Positions 10,801 through 21,500 of a stretch of DNA of 64,000 nt are shown piece by piece; position 1 is the first letter of the stretch; the number at the start of each line of letters is the position of its first letter. The DNA lies in the NCBI GenBank assembly GCA_030141605.1, contig JAQGDQ010000465.1:115848-179847 (forward strand), given 5' to 3'. The DNA comes from Tubiluchus corallicola (taxonomy: Eukaryota; Priapulida; Priapulimorpha; Priapulimorphida; Tubiluchidae). The translations under genes and the position numbers were made by a program. A model generated the notes under the pieces. That model had not been told where the DNA came from. It searched no databases and saw only the letters and a list, made by a program, of their open reading frames with translations.

Positions 10801-11757
10801 ATTAAGCTTTTCTAGTTATTCACGTATCCTGAATCTCCATTTCTTGCGAATCATTTTGATACCAAGTTCATCGCTCTATGTTATTTCTAAGCTGAGATAA
10901 TCCACGTTGAAGTTGAGGTGCAGGTTGCACACTGAAAAAAATAATCTTGAGAAAATCACTAATAAAGTCAGCCATTGTTTTTTGTCGCATTTCTGGAAAA
11001 CACTTAGCAACCGCGCAAATATTTGTTGCTACAGACTTTGCAAGAACACAGTGAAGTTATGTTTAAATCCAGTAGATGGCTCTTCCTGACGAAGATCTCG
11101 GCTTGGCAACAGAAAAAACTCCAAGCAAAATAGCTGCTTCTACGAGTTACTGTCAAAGTCTGAAAATACGTGTTTTTTACAATTGCAGTTTTAGTTTTTA
11201 CGCAGAAAAGTGGGTAGGAGGTTATAAAAATAGATTTTTACCATTTTTGAACATTTTTTTGATAATTTGATGCTAGAATATAAAAGTAAAAAATGTTCAG
11301 CGTTTGTTTTTATAAAAAACAAAAAAATTGGTACTTGACAAAATTTTTGGTGCCTTCTAATTTGAAGCATCATGATGTAGTTTTAACTATGCCGACTTAT
11401 GGATGGTTTTGGTTTGCAAACACACAAATGAGGATTTTTGTTGTTTTTACTTTACCCAGGGAAAATTGTGCAGAACACAGCAAGGCACTTTTGAGATTTG
11501 AAAATCATTTATAATTTTAATAATCCTGCATTTTTTCCTTCTTTAAGGAGAGAGAAATCTCAGTAGACACCCGGAAAGAAGAGATGATAAGAGAACAATC
11601 TCCGAAGAAGGGAAGAAGCCTCAACTTTGTCCAAGATTATGTTAATAACTGTCCTCCTCCTCCTCGTCTTAGTTCAACCCTTTCAGATAACCACACCTCT
11701 CCTAAAACTGATCACATTGTCAATAGAAGATGTAACGACGCACAGTCGAAATCATAG
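1723..11757 (+). CDS. PTDSS1: Phosphatidylserine synthase 1, C-terminal seven exons (5' end outside window)
   Basis: Seven exons join in phase to 840 nt (279 codons plus TAG): 1723-1874, 2896-2955, 4693-4774, 5577-5755, 7702-7801, 10276-10332, 11548-11757. All introns are GT-AG. The family exchanges the choline head group of phosphatidylcholine for serine in the ER and mitochondria-associated membrane. Visible family blocks, in order: [74 protein letters not shown] and RVGTQCWVF. These resemble PSS1 rather than PSS2 (DIH and VLQFTP instead of NIPTYKG and FQFTP). Hydrophobic stretches in exons 3 to 6 fit the last membrane spans. The tail exon is short, polar and not conserved. From memory of human PSS1, the L and P of LQFTP are the Leu265/Pro269 positions mutated in Lenz-Majewski syndrome, and both are present. 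The N-terminal part of the protein is missing only because the window starts inside the gene. Confidence 0.95.
2442..2595. repeat. Diverged tandem duplication, about 85-bp spacing
   Basis: A segment with TTAATCTGCTTGTTAAACAC and TGTTGTCATTCCAATGTAAC is repeated 85 bp later with about 10% differences. In a PTDSS1 intron. Confidence 0.75.
2896..2955 (+). CDS. PTDSS1: PTDSS1 exon ([20 protein letters not shown])
   Basis: This 60-nt exon lies between TTTAG and GTATTG. It completes the Lys codon and holds the DIHSTTGK and AVLQFTP blocks, leaving two bases for a Ser codon finished by the next exon. Confidence 0.93.
3001..3380 (-). pseudogene. LINE 3' end with reverse-transcriptase C-terminal remnant
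   Basis: Read on the minus strand from about 3375, the frame gives [20 protein letters not shown], then after one frameshift [16 protein letters not shown]. This is the familiar C-terminal signature of non-LTR retrotransposon ORF2 (GDRSF-PTLWNSLP-IR-FK-LKTYLF), with Trp replaced by Arg. An AT-rich 3' UTR follows to about 3001. It is decayed. The conserved part continues straight into the 41-bp array. Confidence 0.72.
3340..3774. repeat. 41-bp minisatellite, about 10.5 copies
   Basis: The unit contains GCAACAGCAAATGACCTATC and ACCCATAGTGGAACAGGTCC. Copies differ at one or two positions (TATCG versus TATCA). The unit is homologous to the LINE coding segment at its left edge. Confidence 0.93.
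3801..4457 (+). mobile_element. Dispersed family A (about 650-bp terminal-inverted-repeat element), copy 1
   Basis: The ends are imperfect inverted repeats of about 40 bp (TGTGTGCTTGCAAACCAAAA and TGTGTGCTTGCATAGCAAAA types, both followed by CGTCCATAAGTCGGCA). Interior landmarks are GATGCTTCAAAGTA and ACCTCAACTTCAACGTGGAT. It carries no transposase, so it is non-autonomous. A 95-codon reverse frame inside is not conserved enough to call coding. A target duplication is unclear (TA possible). Confidence 0.72.
4693..4774 (+). CDS. PTDSS1: PTDSS1 exon (WTHVRWLDP ... [10 protein letters not shown])
   Basis: This 82-nt exon lies between TTTTCAG and GTAATG. It encodes WTHVRWLDP and a hydrophobic segment ending in VIFWQ, matching human WTYVRWFDP and MIIWQ. 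It ends in phase 0. Confidence 0.93.
4775..6468 (+). other. PTDSS1 intron sequence without recognised features
   Basis: Apart from the exon at 5577-5755, I see nothing in 4775-6468 beyond AT-rich intron. The intron stretches 801-1722 and 1875-2895 likewise hold only the microsatellite and duplication listed separately. I found no earlier PTDSS1 exon in 1-1722. Confidence 0.5.
5577..5755 (+). CDS. PTDSS1: PTDSS1 exon ([12 protein letters not shown] ... RVGTQCWVF)
   Basis: This 179-nt exon follows GCACAG. It contains [11 protein letters not shown], a hydrophobic span ([13 protein letters not shown]), RQYYSYVTD and [10 protein letters not shown] chose donor GTACGT at 5756 over a later GT because only it keeps phase with the next exon and the family length between CWVF and the following Glu. 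Confidence 0.93.
6469..7288. repeat. 91-bp minisatellite, nine copies in a 182-bp dimer pattern
   Basis: Pyrimidine-rich unit with CCTCTTTCTCACTACATCTT, CTTGCACTTTCTGCACTCCC and ATTATTCCACATTG. Copies alternate strictly between ACACTCATTACC and ACACTCGCTACC, so the array is built of dimers. It lies in the PTDSS1 intron between 5755 and 7702. Long forward reading frames arise only because 91 is not a multiple of three and the unit lacks stops. Confidence 0.95.
7444..7660. repeat. Tandem duplication with (ATA)n core
   Basis: GGAATAAATAAGCTATAATA followed by TTTATAGATATTTTTCGATA is present twice about 118 bp apart, with a short third start between. It ends 41 bp before the next PTDSS1 exon. Confidence 0.8.
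7702..7801 (+). CDS. PTDSS1: PTDSS1 exon ([18 protein letters not shown])
   Basis: This 100-nt exon lies between a TTTTTCAG acceptor and GTAACT. It encodes [20 protein letters not shown], matching human EAIVCIKFGQDLF, and ends in phase 0 with a Gln codon. Confidence 0.93.
8227..8282. repeat. (GT)n microsatellite
   Basis: GTGT run with a few CT, GC and AT interruptions. Confidence 0.9.
8277..8545 (-). repeat. Dispersed family B, copy 2 (partial)
   Basis: Reverse orientation. It carries GAGGTACAGCACCTGTTTTT and the opposite end (AAGATTGGTCCGGTTTTTGC), but lacks the distal third. It abuts a GT microsatellite on one side and a solo LTR on the other. Confidence 0.7.
8564..8988 (-). mobile_element. 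Solo-LTR-like element, copy 1
   Basis: The ends are TGTGAAAGT and ACTTTCACA (inverted TG...CA). It is the reverse complement of the element at 19723-20165, with clear matches around GGTGCTGCCATCTAT, ATAATTGT..GGTCCAGTGA and TGTTTATT.AACTACA. The flanking 5-mers (CTAGT and GAAGT) match only partly, so it is older or was rearranged. Confidence 0.65.
9410..10112. repeat. Degenerate GTATGT-type minisatellite
   Basis: Repeats of about 60 bp contain GTGTATGTATGCGTATGTGT, GTTTGTTTATTTAATTATTA and TATATGTATAATG, collapsing towards the right into short GTATGTATGCGTATGTATAA units. In a PTDSS1 intron. Confidence 0.9.
10276..10332 (+). CDS. PTDSS1: PTDSS1 exon (last membrane span)
   Basis: This 57-nt exon lies between TTTGCAG and GTGAAT. 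It encodes [19 protein letters not shown], a hydrophobic span followed by a positive stop-transfer end. Length and position fit the final membrane segment of PSS1. Confidence 0.88.
10764..11426 (-). mobile_element. Dispersed family A element, copy 2
   Basis: Opposite orientation to copy 1, in the last PTDSS1 intron. Both termini are intact: TGTGTGCTTGCGTAGCAAAA at left, and the complement of the TGTGTTTGCAAACCAAAACC end at right. Superfamily not assigned. Confidence 0.75.
11548..11757 (+). CDS. PTDSS1: PTDSS1 terminal exon, cytosolic tail
   Basis: After a pyrimidine tract ending in TTTAAG the frame stays open for 69 codons to TAG at 11755-11757. The tail starts [12 protein letters not shown], contains four consecutive Pro codons and ends AQSKS. 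It is polar and unconserved, as PSS1 tails are. There is no dilysine ER signal at the end. Confidence 0.88.
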   Translation, partial: EREISVDTRKEEMIREQSPKKGRSLNFVQDYVNNCPPPPRLSSTLSDNHTSPKTDHIVNRRCNDAQSKS

Positions 11758-14671
11758 CAAATATAAGAACGAAACGTTCTGATGTTTAGTCACCTAGAAT
11801 TGAAACAATGCATTGTGGGCCTGTCCAGACGTGGATTCGGGTAAATACGGCACTCTGCATTGTAAATTTTTTGATGCGATTAGTGATTCATTATAGATAG
11901 AAAACTTTTTCTGACCCTCTGCCACTGGAAATATTTCACAGTCAAGTCGAGCCGCCGCAAAGGGTGTAATCACATCCCGTTCATAAAAACAGAAGAAACG
12001 CTACAGTGCTGCTTCTGTTGGTCACTAAATCTTTCTCATTGCTTTGACTATTTACTGTATTGACACGTGCTGCATTGAGTTTACACGTTGAAAATTATAG
12101 GAGGAAAATCGTGAGAAAGCTCGTTTTTATTCAGCAAATTAATTTACTCTACTTAATTAGGCCTGCGAGGCCTAATATAGGCTATTTTTACAGGATAAAA
12201 TGGTAAATTTCAAAGCCAGCTGTTACGCAGCATAAAAGCATTTAGCATTTGTCAACTTTCTCGTTTTTGCTTATGTCAAACAATACCAGTGCTGGGGTGG
12301 AAACACCCCCCCCCCCCACTGTGTTGTAATTAATCATGAAAGTAAATGATGCACAAATCAAATGACATCTGCTCCTAGTAGGCAGATGATGGTTTAAACG
12401 CAGAAGAGGGCAGGTAATGGCAGAAGGATGCGACTAACTAAACCCGCTTGGGTTGCCGTTGCCTCCCCATTTCCGGTGGCCGAGCGTTAAAAGTGCTGCA
12501 TCTACATCTTTGGCTCCAGCAAGTCATTTTTGTCAAAGATGCTTGTTCAGACACGGCAGGTGAAACGAACCGTTTGTGTTCAGTAACTAATTTGCGGTAC
12601 TTTCGTCTAGTTGGTCGTTATTATGTGTGCTTTTCCAACTCTACTAGTCACAGGTATGCCTGTTAGATTAGGTGTATTGTCTGTTTTACAATTATGTCTG
12701 GATAATTACTGTATGCGTAAAGTATAAGCGCGTAACAATAATCATGGTTTAGATAAGATAAGTAAGCAATTAATGGTGATTATTTTTATACACATATAGT
12801 GCTAGTTTTCCTTTTCTATTGTTTTTTATATTTATACTTTCACCATCGGGTTTAGCATAAGTTTGTGACACATTTCAGGGAAATTTCAATAACTGCATCG
12901 TCTATAGTTCTCTTTTAAGCAAATATCACTAATTACACGCTCAGATGTTGTCAACATTCGTTAACATTGAACACTCAAGCTTATTCCTTGCTTTTCACTG
13001 CTGCTACATGTATTAGAATTATGTGTGTTATTATGATCGCTATACTCACGGTGCAGACTCGTCAAAGCGGTGTTGTCGCTGATAAATCGATCTGAATTTT
13101 GCTGAAAGTCAAAGGAAATTTTAAGCTAGTCAGATATTTGCATATTTTTACGTTTAAATACGGACTGCCATTTATTAGTTTACTAGATTTTTAGTAGATG
13201 GCACTGCAGCTGATGAGAAAGTTGCTGCAGCACGCCTTAGTATTGTGCAAAAAAACGTGGTAATCAGAACGCTTCCCTTTAATGATCTGATTTTTTTAAA
13301 AATAAATTTAATGTAACAAACAACAAAATTTAAAAGAGACAAAGCCCCAGATGTGTACAATTGATGATATTCCTCCAGGGATGAATACTTAAACACACGT
13401 TGACTTATACATATACTTTGATGATATTCCTCCACGGATGAATAGTTAAATACACATTGACTTATACATGAGACAAAAACTAGCATTCTCCGAGATGGAA
13501 AGGATAAAAGTTGCAAATAAATTTATGATAATAATAATTAAATCTGTTTAAAACGTAGGTATTAAGCTTCATACTCAACCTGACTCGTGTGCTTGGCACA
13601 GATATTAAAGATGGAGGTTGCCAATCTGGCGAGAATTTTGAATAGAAAATCACATATGATGAGATGATGGCAAGTTTCATTAAGTCTCTTCGCATTTCAG
13701 ATAATTTTTCTTTGTAATGACACCGCTTGAAAAGTATTTTAAGCGTAATGTTATAATTGTCGACAGAAATGAAACCGCGACTGCCGATCCCAAATGGAAC
13801 AAACAGTTTTACCACATACCTCAACTTGTTTTTAAGATCCGTTATGAAAGTGGCATGTTCATTTGTTTTACGATCTCTGGGTTTTTGAATATTTTTGGAA
13901 TATCGAATAGAACTGTAAGCTCAGCTATTAGTAAGAAACAAGAATCTGGGATCAAAAGATCAGGAATTTGTGTCGTTTGTACGCCATTCGGTATCAACAG
14001 TGTTGTATTGTGGGGCAACTAGTCCAGGTAAATTAGCATAGAAATTGATTGTTTATCGGTTTAATTAAGGCTTCATTGAACAGACTGAACAATATGATTT
14101 AGAATATTGTTATGTCTATACTGTTATTGAATATATATGTGTATATAATTATATAGGTATTTGTGTAGAATAATCATGCTATATTGGCAGATGGTTTGCG
14201 TAGAATGTTTCTAAGTACAGATGTTACGTGTTTTACAGCTTTTTTATACACGAAGCATTTTGAAGTATTATTTTCATCTTATACGTGTACTAAGTCAGTA
14301 AAATGTGTTGGCAGATTGATATTATAAGTGAAATCTCATTTTTGCTTGCAATGTTCTTGCATATTAGTTTCTTTCCTTTATGGTGATCAGTAGCCATGAA
14401 TCTCTAGTGTAATTAAACAGGTGGTTTTGTAAAGGTTTATTTTCTCGAGTGTTTTACTTTCTTTACTAATCTTAGCCAGTAATGATGCTTTTTTGTAGAA
14501 AATTTATGAAAATCCTAAATCTGGACTCATTTTTTGTGCAGTTGATTTTAAATGCATACCGAAGCATCGATGTTAGAATGCAGCGTAAAATACTCAGTGC
14601 ACTATCTAGTTCTTGTTTTTTAGTGAAAATGTTAATGTTATTAGATGTGATGTATTGTGTTAAACCCTGCA
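11758..14671. other. PTDSS1 3' UTR and intergenic sequence
   Basis: This presumably starts with the 3' UTR. I could not choose a poly(A) signal with confidence; the first AATAAA on the plus strand is near 13301. Holds a C13 run near 12308 and a small TTAGGCCTGCGAGGCCTAA hairpin near 12158. Overlapping frames at 13175-14022 match nothing known. Confidence 0.4.
12473..12556 (+). pseudogene. Degenerate tRNA-like/SINE head (class II type)
   Basis: GGTGGCCGAGCGTTAAAAGT matches the start and A box of Ser/Leu-type tRNAs (one base short of GCGGTTA). A degraded B box (GTTCAGACAC) follows about 60 bases on. It cannot fold as a functional tRNA. A SINE relic is the likeliest reading. Confidence 0.35.
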
Positions 14672-14851
14672 TTGGTGTTAAAGGCTTGAATTTTGGGGTA
14701 GGTTTACGATATTGCATCGCTTTCTGTTATATATATATATATATTATTTTATATTATTATAATATATTATTTATATATATATATATATATATATAACAGA
14801 AAGCAATACAATATCGTAAACCTACCTTAAAATTCAAACCTTTAACACCAA
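14672..14851. repeat. Long inverted repeat with AT-rich loop
   Basis: Arms of about 65-70 bp face each other: TTGGTGTTAAAGGCTTGAAT ... TACGATATTGCATCGCTTTC on the left, and its complement ending TTTAACACCAA on the right. There are about five mismatches, all transitions. The 40-bp loop is TA-rich, and more (TA)n follows to about 14970. It lies downstream of both convergent genes. Confidence 0.88.
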
Positions 14852-14975
14852 ATATATATATATATTCTGTTTTATAACAACTGTTATATATATATAATAG
14901 TATAGTAATAATATGTTATAATATATATAACAGTATATATGTAATATATATACACACACACATATATATAGTGCA
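14852..14975. repeat. (TA)n-rich low-complexity tract
   Basis: TATATA blocks separated by TTCTGTTTTATAACAACTGT and short ACAC runs. No gene. Confidence 0.85.
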
Positions 14976-16918
14976 ACAGTGGAATAATACTAACTGCTTC
15001 TTGTTGCATAACTACATTGTTCTACTGCTGCCATTTTTTAAATGAGTAATTATGTCTACTAGGCAATGAAATAAATCTTGTGCGAGTTAAACAAATTGTA
15101 ACCACTTTTGTTATTAAGAACTGTTATTGCCAATTACTGCCCCCTTGTTTACGCAGTGCAAACTGTCCCAATTCCTGCTCACAACGTAGAAAACCATAAC
15201 TTCAAGTTTGCAAACTCAAAACAATCATATTTACGAAGTCGTTTTCAGACAATTAAAATTATTTTATTCCTTAAAAAATATTTACACCGTAATTAAGATT
15301 ATACCTATTCCGGGTACAATCCACAAGTGAAAAATAGAAATAGAATATTGCATGTACACTATTTTCACGATTACTAAAAACAGCTATAGTGATTACAAAA
15401 GTTTTTAGAGAATAAAACTTGTATCAACAAATCTTCAACAAGGTCAAACGGCGAATCAAAACCCAATTATACTTCACAATGCAGCTAAAGACTACAATAG
15501 AAAAATAATCCAAACAATGTGTACTGCTGTAAATTGAAAAGTAAGCATGATAAGCCTTTTCACAGTTTCGTTGTGCGCACACAGTGAAAACTTTTCACAG
15601 TTTTGACAGATTTAATTGCTGCAGATTAAATATTAAATGTACCACAGCAATACGTCTTAAGTACAACCATCACGTGATGTGTGTAAAACAAAGCCAAAGT
15701 CATAAGACATGTAGGTAAAGCAAAGCCGTCTGCCTGATCAGCACAGTAACTTCAGTTGTTTTACATGGACTTTACTTAACTATGCATTAGTCTGTTCGTA
15801 GAGTAATTTACTAGCAGGATCTTGCTTGGGAACAAGAAAAAATGAACTAGGTAAGGTTCTAGCTAGCTGTTAAAACTGTTACTATTTACAACAGCTTGGG
15901 CTGCGAGGTGTTGTCAAGTGTACACAAATGTGTTGCCTGGTATACACTTAATCTTTGACCTTTTCAGGATCATCATCAATCGCTGGAATTGTGAAAAGGC
16001 TTAAGCAGAAAACCGTTTGGTAATATATCAAACTATTTTGAGGATACTTAACGCTGGACTGCGGTATAAAAAAAGTTTCCCATGCATCCATAAAAATATA
16101 TTAACAGCATTATAATGTCTATCTTTACAAAACAAAAAAGAATGGGTTTAGATTACTTACAAGGAGGCAATAGACAAAAGATACATTTATACAACATTTA
16201 CAATATAGATTAAAAACGACATATAATTTATAATGTTTAAAACTAATAAAACAATATTCCAGCTGAGATTTCGCAATTCAATATTACTCTATACAAACGT
16301 AAAGCTTCATATTATTAACATTATTAACAAAACTATTCACAATTTGGTGTATTTATGCCTTGTCACAACAGGTCCTCTCTGTACAATGTGTCCAATACAA
16401 TATATAAACAATATAACTAGCATGGCTAAGTAATTAGAAATACTTGATAAAAGTCTAATTAAGACACGACATTACTTCCACTAAAAGATAGCACTATTTC
16501 TACACAATCACACAGTGTGTCGATCATTCTAAAAGATCCTAAATCCTAATTACATTTTTTTAAAATAATTTTCTTAATACTTATGCAAATTGTAATTTGG
16601 CTATCATAATTCTCTTGAAATTAACGTACATAAACGGAAATTACTACACTGTGCACTTATAATCAAGCCGGTTTCTTCTTGCGTAGTAAACAACACAAGA
16701 ACTACACAGACTGTTAGTTGACTATCATAACTTTTTTAAAATGATAATTGTAAATGTAGAAATTATAACAATGTGACCCCTCATGACGTTAGAGAAGGCC
16801 AATTCTTCCCCCCTGTGTAACATTGTGTGCACGTTAGAATACAATCATTTTACTACACTACAAGTTAACACTGTAGTCCCCACTCTTATGTAATCTCCAC
16901 AATCTTTCAAAGATTTAA
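14976..16918. other. Intergenic, nothing recognised
   Basis: AT-rich sequence upstream of the LINE fragment. It may be older LINE sequence, but no reverse-transcriptase motifs were found. 17306-18366 is likewise unassigned and probably contains the ZNF395-family 3' UTR. Confidence 0.4.
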
Positions 16919-17305
16919 ATAATGATTTCCATTTGTAGACGAATACAGATGATACAAACTAGCCCAGTGCACAAAAAATCAGTCAAAATTAGCAGTGTTA
17001 AAACTCTTAAAGTGAAAGAAATATATGACATGTATTGTCTTCATTTCATGTATCACTATCATAATTCACTACTTCCACCAGCTTTTCAGTCATACTTTAG
17101 TCCAGTTTCAAATCAACATGATCATTACACAAGATATTCAGTCGAAAACTATGTACTCCCCCTTCCAAAAATAAATATAATGAAACAGTCATCAAAATAT
17201 AATGCTATTAAAATACGGTTATCAATTCCGCGCGAAATGAAAACTCTTAATCTTTATCAATTTAAAAAAGCATCAAAGAATTACCTACTACAACGGTATA
17301 ATTAA
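16919..17305 (+). pseudogene. LINE reverse-transcriptase C-terminal fragment
   Basis: An open 127-codon frame reads IYDMYCLHFMYHYHNSLLPP, SNQHDHYTRYS, YVLPLP, YNAIKIRLSIP and LNLYQFKKASKNYLL. This is the classical tail of jockey/CR1/L2-type ORF2 proteins (FMYKYHNNLLP, HNTR, YNIR, LKSL..FKK.LK..L). It has no catalytic reverse-transcriptase motifs and no upstream frame. The clade is not determined. It lies between the convergent PTDSS1 and ZNF395-family genes. Confidence 0.72.
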
Positions 17306-18366
17306 CTCACAATTTTACTCATCCTGATCTTAAGTTACTAACAAAACTTATTTTGTTCTAATGTACGTTATAACTGATGAAAATGTAATGTTAATTGTCA
17401 ATTGTTTCACTTATCTGGAGGACGACTCGAAAGCAAAATGCTCCTTCCTCCTCCTCACAGTAACTCGCAAAATAATGAACGTAGCACTTTTTGGCATGAT
17501 TTCAACAAAAACTATAAGAAATTAATAATAAAAAGAGTTTACTAGTTGCAAAAGTAAACTCAGTCCTAGACACAAAAAAATCCACTGAAATACAGCTTTC
17601 CTGGTATCAATAACTCGTTTCACCCCTTTTTGCAAATTATCCCTCATTTTCCACTGTAGACGTTCATCAGATAGTACCTAAATTTCCACACGTATATCGT
17701 ATACTATGAAGATTTAAATAATTCTGTGAAACAGTTAAACTATTAAAATATTAACAATATATAAATGTACAAGAAAACGAAAAAAATATTTACACAGATG
17801 CATTTGGAATAAATCTCATTTCATAGGGGCGCACTATACAAAATTTATGACAAGAGGAACTCGTATAACTTTCACAGTAAGTCGTGATGCGTTACTTGGA
17901 AGTAGCCAGGCTACACAAATAATTTACTATGAAGGCATACTTAACTATAGCAGTAATGAATGCAGACATAATATCTTGTTTGCAGGCAATTATTATGTTC
18001 AAACCGGGTCCCAAAATTTTCCTAATACTCTATAAAAGGCAGCTTAATATAACAGTGAAACACGGTGATTGCCTGTCAATTAATCAGCCATTAATTTGCT
18101 TACATCATTCTACTTTAACCAATTGTTTTTTACCTGTTCATGCAGGTAACCAAGCGCTTGTAGGGCTTGTCAAAACCCCGATGCAGACACTGATATTTTC
18201 ACTGATGAAGACATTCAGTGCCTAATACTGACTTCAGGGAATTACTGCGTAGAAAGAGAATTTCCGAAACTTTTTACTGCGGAACAACGCATAACCGAAT
18301 GCCTCCATTTTGTCCCTTCCTGTAGCGAATAGTAAAACTGTCATGGTAATCTGGCTGCTGCCGTCA

Positions 18367-18582
18367 TTAATCCATAAACCTGCTGCAGGCTTTCTTCCAC
18401 TTGCACTGGGTGCACCACATGTCCCTGTTCTCCATCCCGTAAACCTTGCGGCACTTGCGCACGTCGCCTCGGGCCTTTTTGTGCATGGGAGAGACTTTCG
18501 GCGAAACCGCGTGATGAACCGGAGACTTTGGGGACATGCTGAAGTTGTACTGCTGCTGGAAAAACGGTTTGTTGTTCTGCGA
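18367..18582 (-). CDS. ZNF395/ZNF704/SLC2A4RG: ZNF395-family exon 7 (C-clamp, stop)
   Basis: It follows acceptor TTTTCAG and encodes 71 residues ending CSRFMD then stop. The C-clamp [20 protein letters not shown] is nearly identical to vertebrate ZNF704/SLC2A4RG. It supplies four Cys and conserved aromatics for GC-rich DNA binding. Confidence 0.96.
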   Translation of the reverse strand, partial: SQNNKPFFQQQYNFSMSPKSPVHHAVSPKVSPMHKKARGDVRKCRKVYGMENRDMWCTQCKWKKACSRFMD

Positions 18583-21500
18583 CTGAAAACCAGACAAAAC
18601 ATAAAATGCGAATTAATCTGCAAGAGTCTCAAGACTGAGAACTGTAATAAAGACATCTGAATAGTCAGCAAAACCCGGACCCAACCCTAAACTGTAGGTC
18701 AAAACAATCTACTGTTTAGAATTTTCAAAGATACCAATTTTTCAAAAAACTTCGCCTTCGCGCCACTAGTTCTTCGCTGTTACATGCGTTTCGCCATTTG
18801 CTAGTTAGACGGGCACGAGCAAGCACCTGCATTTCGAAAATGCTTTGCACAAAAAACGGGTGCTGTACCTCTCAGATGTGTTGGTTTGCTCAAAAAAAGA
18901 CTTTACGACAATTTTATGCAATAATACTCGAGTTAAAAAGAATTTTTGTTTGTTTTTATTTTAAAACTCCAGCAATACTGTTCCGACGGTGCCGTTACAT
19001 GACATCACATATGCAAACGTAAATCAGGGGAAGAAAAGGAAATGTTAAATTATGTCCCAAAAAACTTTCCATGCAAATCTATATTACTTAACATGTCACT
19101 TAGCTGCTGAAAAGACTTATGTAACGAGAAATAAAAATTTAAAATGTTCGTGCCAATTTATAAAATGTCGCTGACTTATCCTACAGGGTGCTCCACTCAC
19201 AAATCAGAAAAACATTTTTAATTTTATTGACAAGATACAGTAATTTAAAATATTACTTGATTAGTGACATGTGTGCTATGAATGCTGTGATTATTTTTTC
19301 AAACTTCATGTTATCCAAACTCGTTTCAAACGACCTACCATCAAAATGGCAGCATCTAACGATCATCGCAGGAATTTAAATTGACAAGTTTTATACAGCG
19401 TTGCTGCCGACACAAGCCCTGCATGCAGGAAGGCAGTCCATCAGTGGTACAAAATTTCAAAACGAATTTTCTAAGCTCCGTGTAAGTGGAAGATTTCCTT
19501 GTGCTTCAACAAAATTACATTCACCTTGCAGATAAGCTGTTACAACTTGACAAGCTACTGGAGTTGAGTGATTGTGGTACACGTGTGTATTTAGTTGGCT
19601 CGACTGCACTTTGTATAACCAGGTTTCAACTTTATATATCATTTTGCACCTCGAACAGTAATAACAACATCTGAACATCAACAGAAGCCACTGTTCGCTT
19701 GGCTATAGATATTGTGGAAGTTGTAACTGTATATTTTTAGGTGCTGCCATCTATTGACTAATCACTTTACATTTACTAGCCAAACTCACCCCTAGTATAA
19801 TTGTTCGGTCCAGTGAATATGCATACTCACTGGATCTCCCCCTATTTTACTGTAATGGTATTTGTGAAGCCAAGTTTGCATAATTACCTCTACCTATATA
19901 TACTGACTGGATTCTACTTCTAGTCACTCTCTGTCTCACTCTCAATGCAGTGCAGAAGTCATGCTAGTCGTGATACTCATGTTACTTACTGTCTAACTCA
20001 GTGATCAGTGCAGGACACTCTGGTCCTCAGTGTTCAGTGTAGCAGTCATTCTACATATGTATGTGTAGTCTAATAAACATTTTCAGTTTTGAGCAGATAT
20101 GTAGTATAGTTGTTTATTCTTTTTCTACAAAGTGTTCAACTACAACCTCATACATGACTTTCACAGATATGAAACCGTACTGCTATTTACCAAGTTAAAT
20201 GTGGGAGAGTTGTTTTGCCTCCAAGAAAAGGGTTTCTGCATGCCTGGAATGCTGATCGGTGACGCAGGTGGTGGCTTCGCTCCTGGAATCAGAAGAAGAT
20301 GTAATCAACTTTTGAAAATGGTTTGCATGACAAAGCATTGTAGTGTAGAAACGACGTCATAGGGATAGTCGACGAAAATACGTACTAAAACCGCTAATAA
20401 AAAATTGATTTTTTTACTTCATACATGAAACAATTGATGTATAAATGAAACAATTGATGTAGGTCAAGGCTATCTACTTCTTAAATATTGAAAGCAAACA
20501 TACTATTTCTTCAAAAATGACTTGCGTGAAAGAATTATTATCACACAAACGCACGTTCGCGCCACTAGTTCTTCTCTAGGTAGTTAGATGGGCATTTAGG
20601 AAACACATTGCACAAAAAAACAGGTGCTGTACCTCTCAGTTCAGATGTGTTAGTTTGTGATGAAGTACACACGTATGAGATCATACGCGAGTACAGTGGT
20701 AAATTTGAAATTTGAATTTTTATCTTAAAACCTGCCTAGTTTTTGTACAACACACTGGATATCTTACGGTAGCACTGTACTTCAATTTCCGCTTTCACAA
20801 ACGCGCAACACGCTCGTGGAATATTTTTGCTGTTGAAAATATGTTGTTTGTGATGTCTTATTACCGTTAATTAAGTTCTTAACCTATTATTTAATTATCA
20901 GAAATGCTTTTGCAGTATTTACTGAGTTTAGTACGATAACATCAAATGGACAAAGTTAACTAACTAACAAAAAGATTCAACCCATTTGATAAACTCACCC
21001 TCTTTCCCAGTCATGCACTGTTCAACTATTTTTCGGACAGTAGGTGAAGAAGAAGAAGAAGAAGACAAAATGCTATGACACCCGGTCCCATTGCTGACAG
21101 GTGCGAACTCTGTTCTATTTTTCCTCAGGCTAGAGAAGATAGAAGAAATAGATGTAAGATCTTTGCCGTAACGTAAGTTTTGCTCACCGTACTGATGTTC
21201 CTTGAAGATGGGATCATCTCGAATTGGCGCGGAAATTTCCATCGGCACGTTTCCTGGAAGAGGCGATGAGATTTGGGAATGTGGGGAGCTGTTGGTGATG
21301 ACTTCGATCTCGTTGTAGTAAAACTCCTCCTCGTGGTCATCATTGTCACCATCACTCATGTCTTCTGAATCACTGAGTTTCTTTCTAGAAAAGAAAAAAG
21401 AGAGATTCTTTTTTGACAGCAAATAACAAAGCAATCCAGCAATTCGGTCAATAGTTCTGTTCTAGTAGTGTTTCTTACAAATGCTTTTGATATGTGGGCC

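Noticed and set aside
18234-18671. 145-codon minus-strand frame over the C-clamp exon
   Set aside because: Wrong frame of the real exon 18582-18367, whose frame carries the C-clamp.
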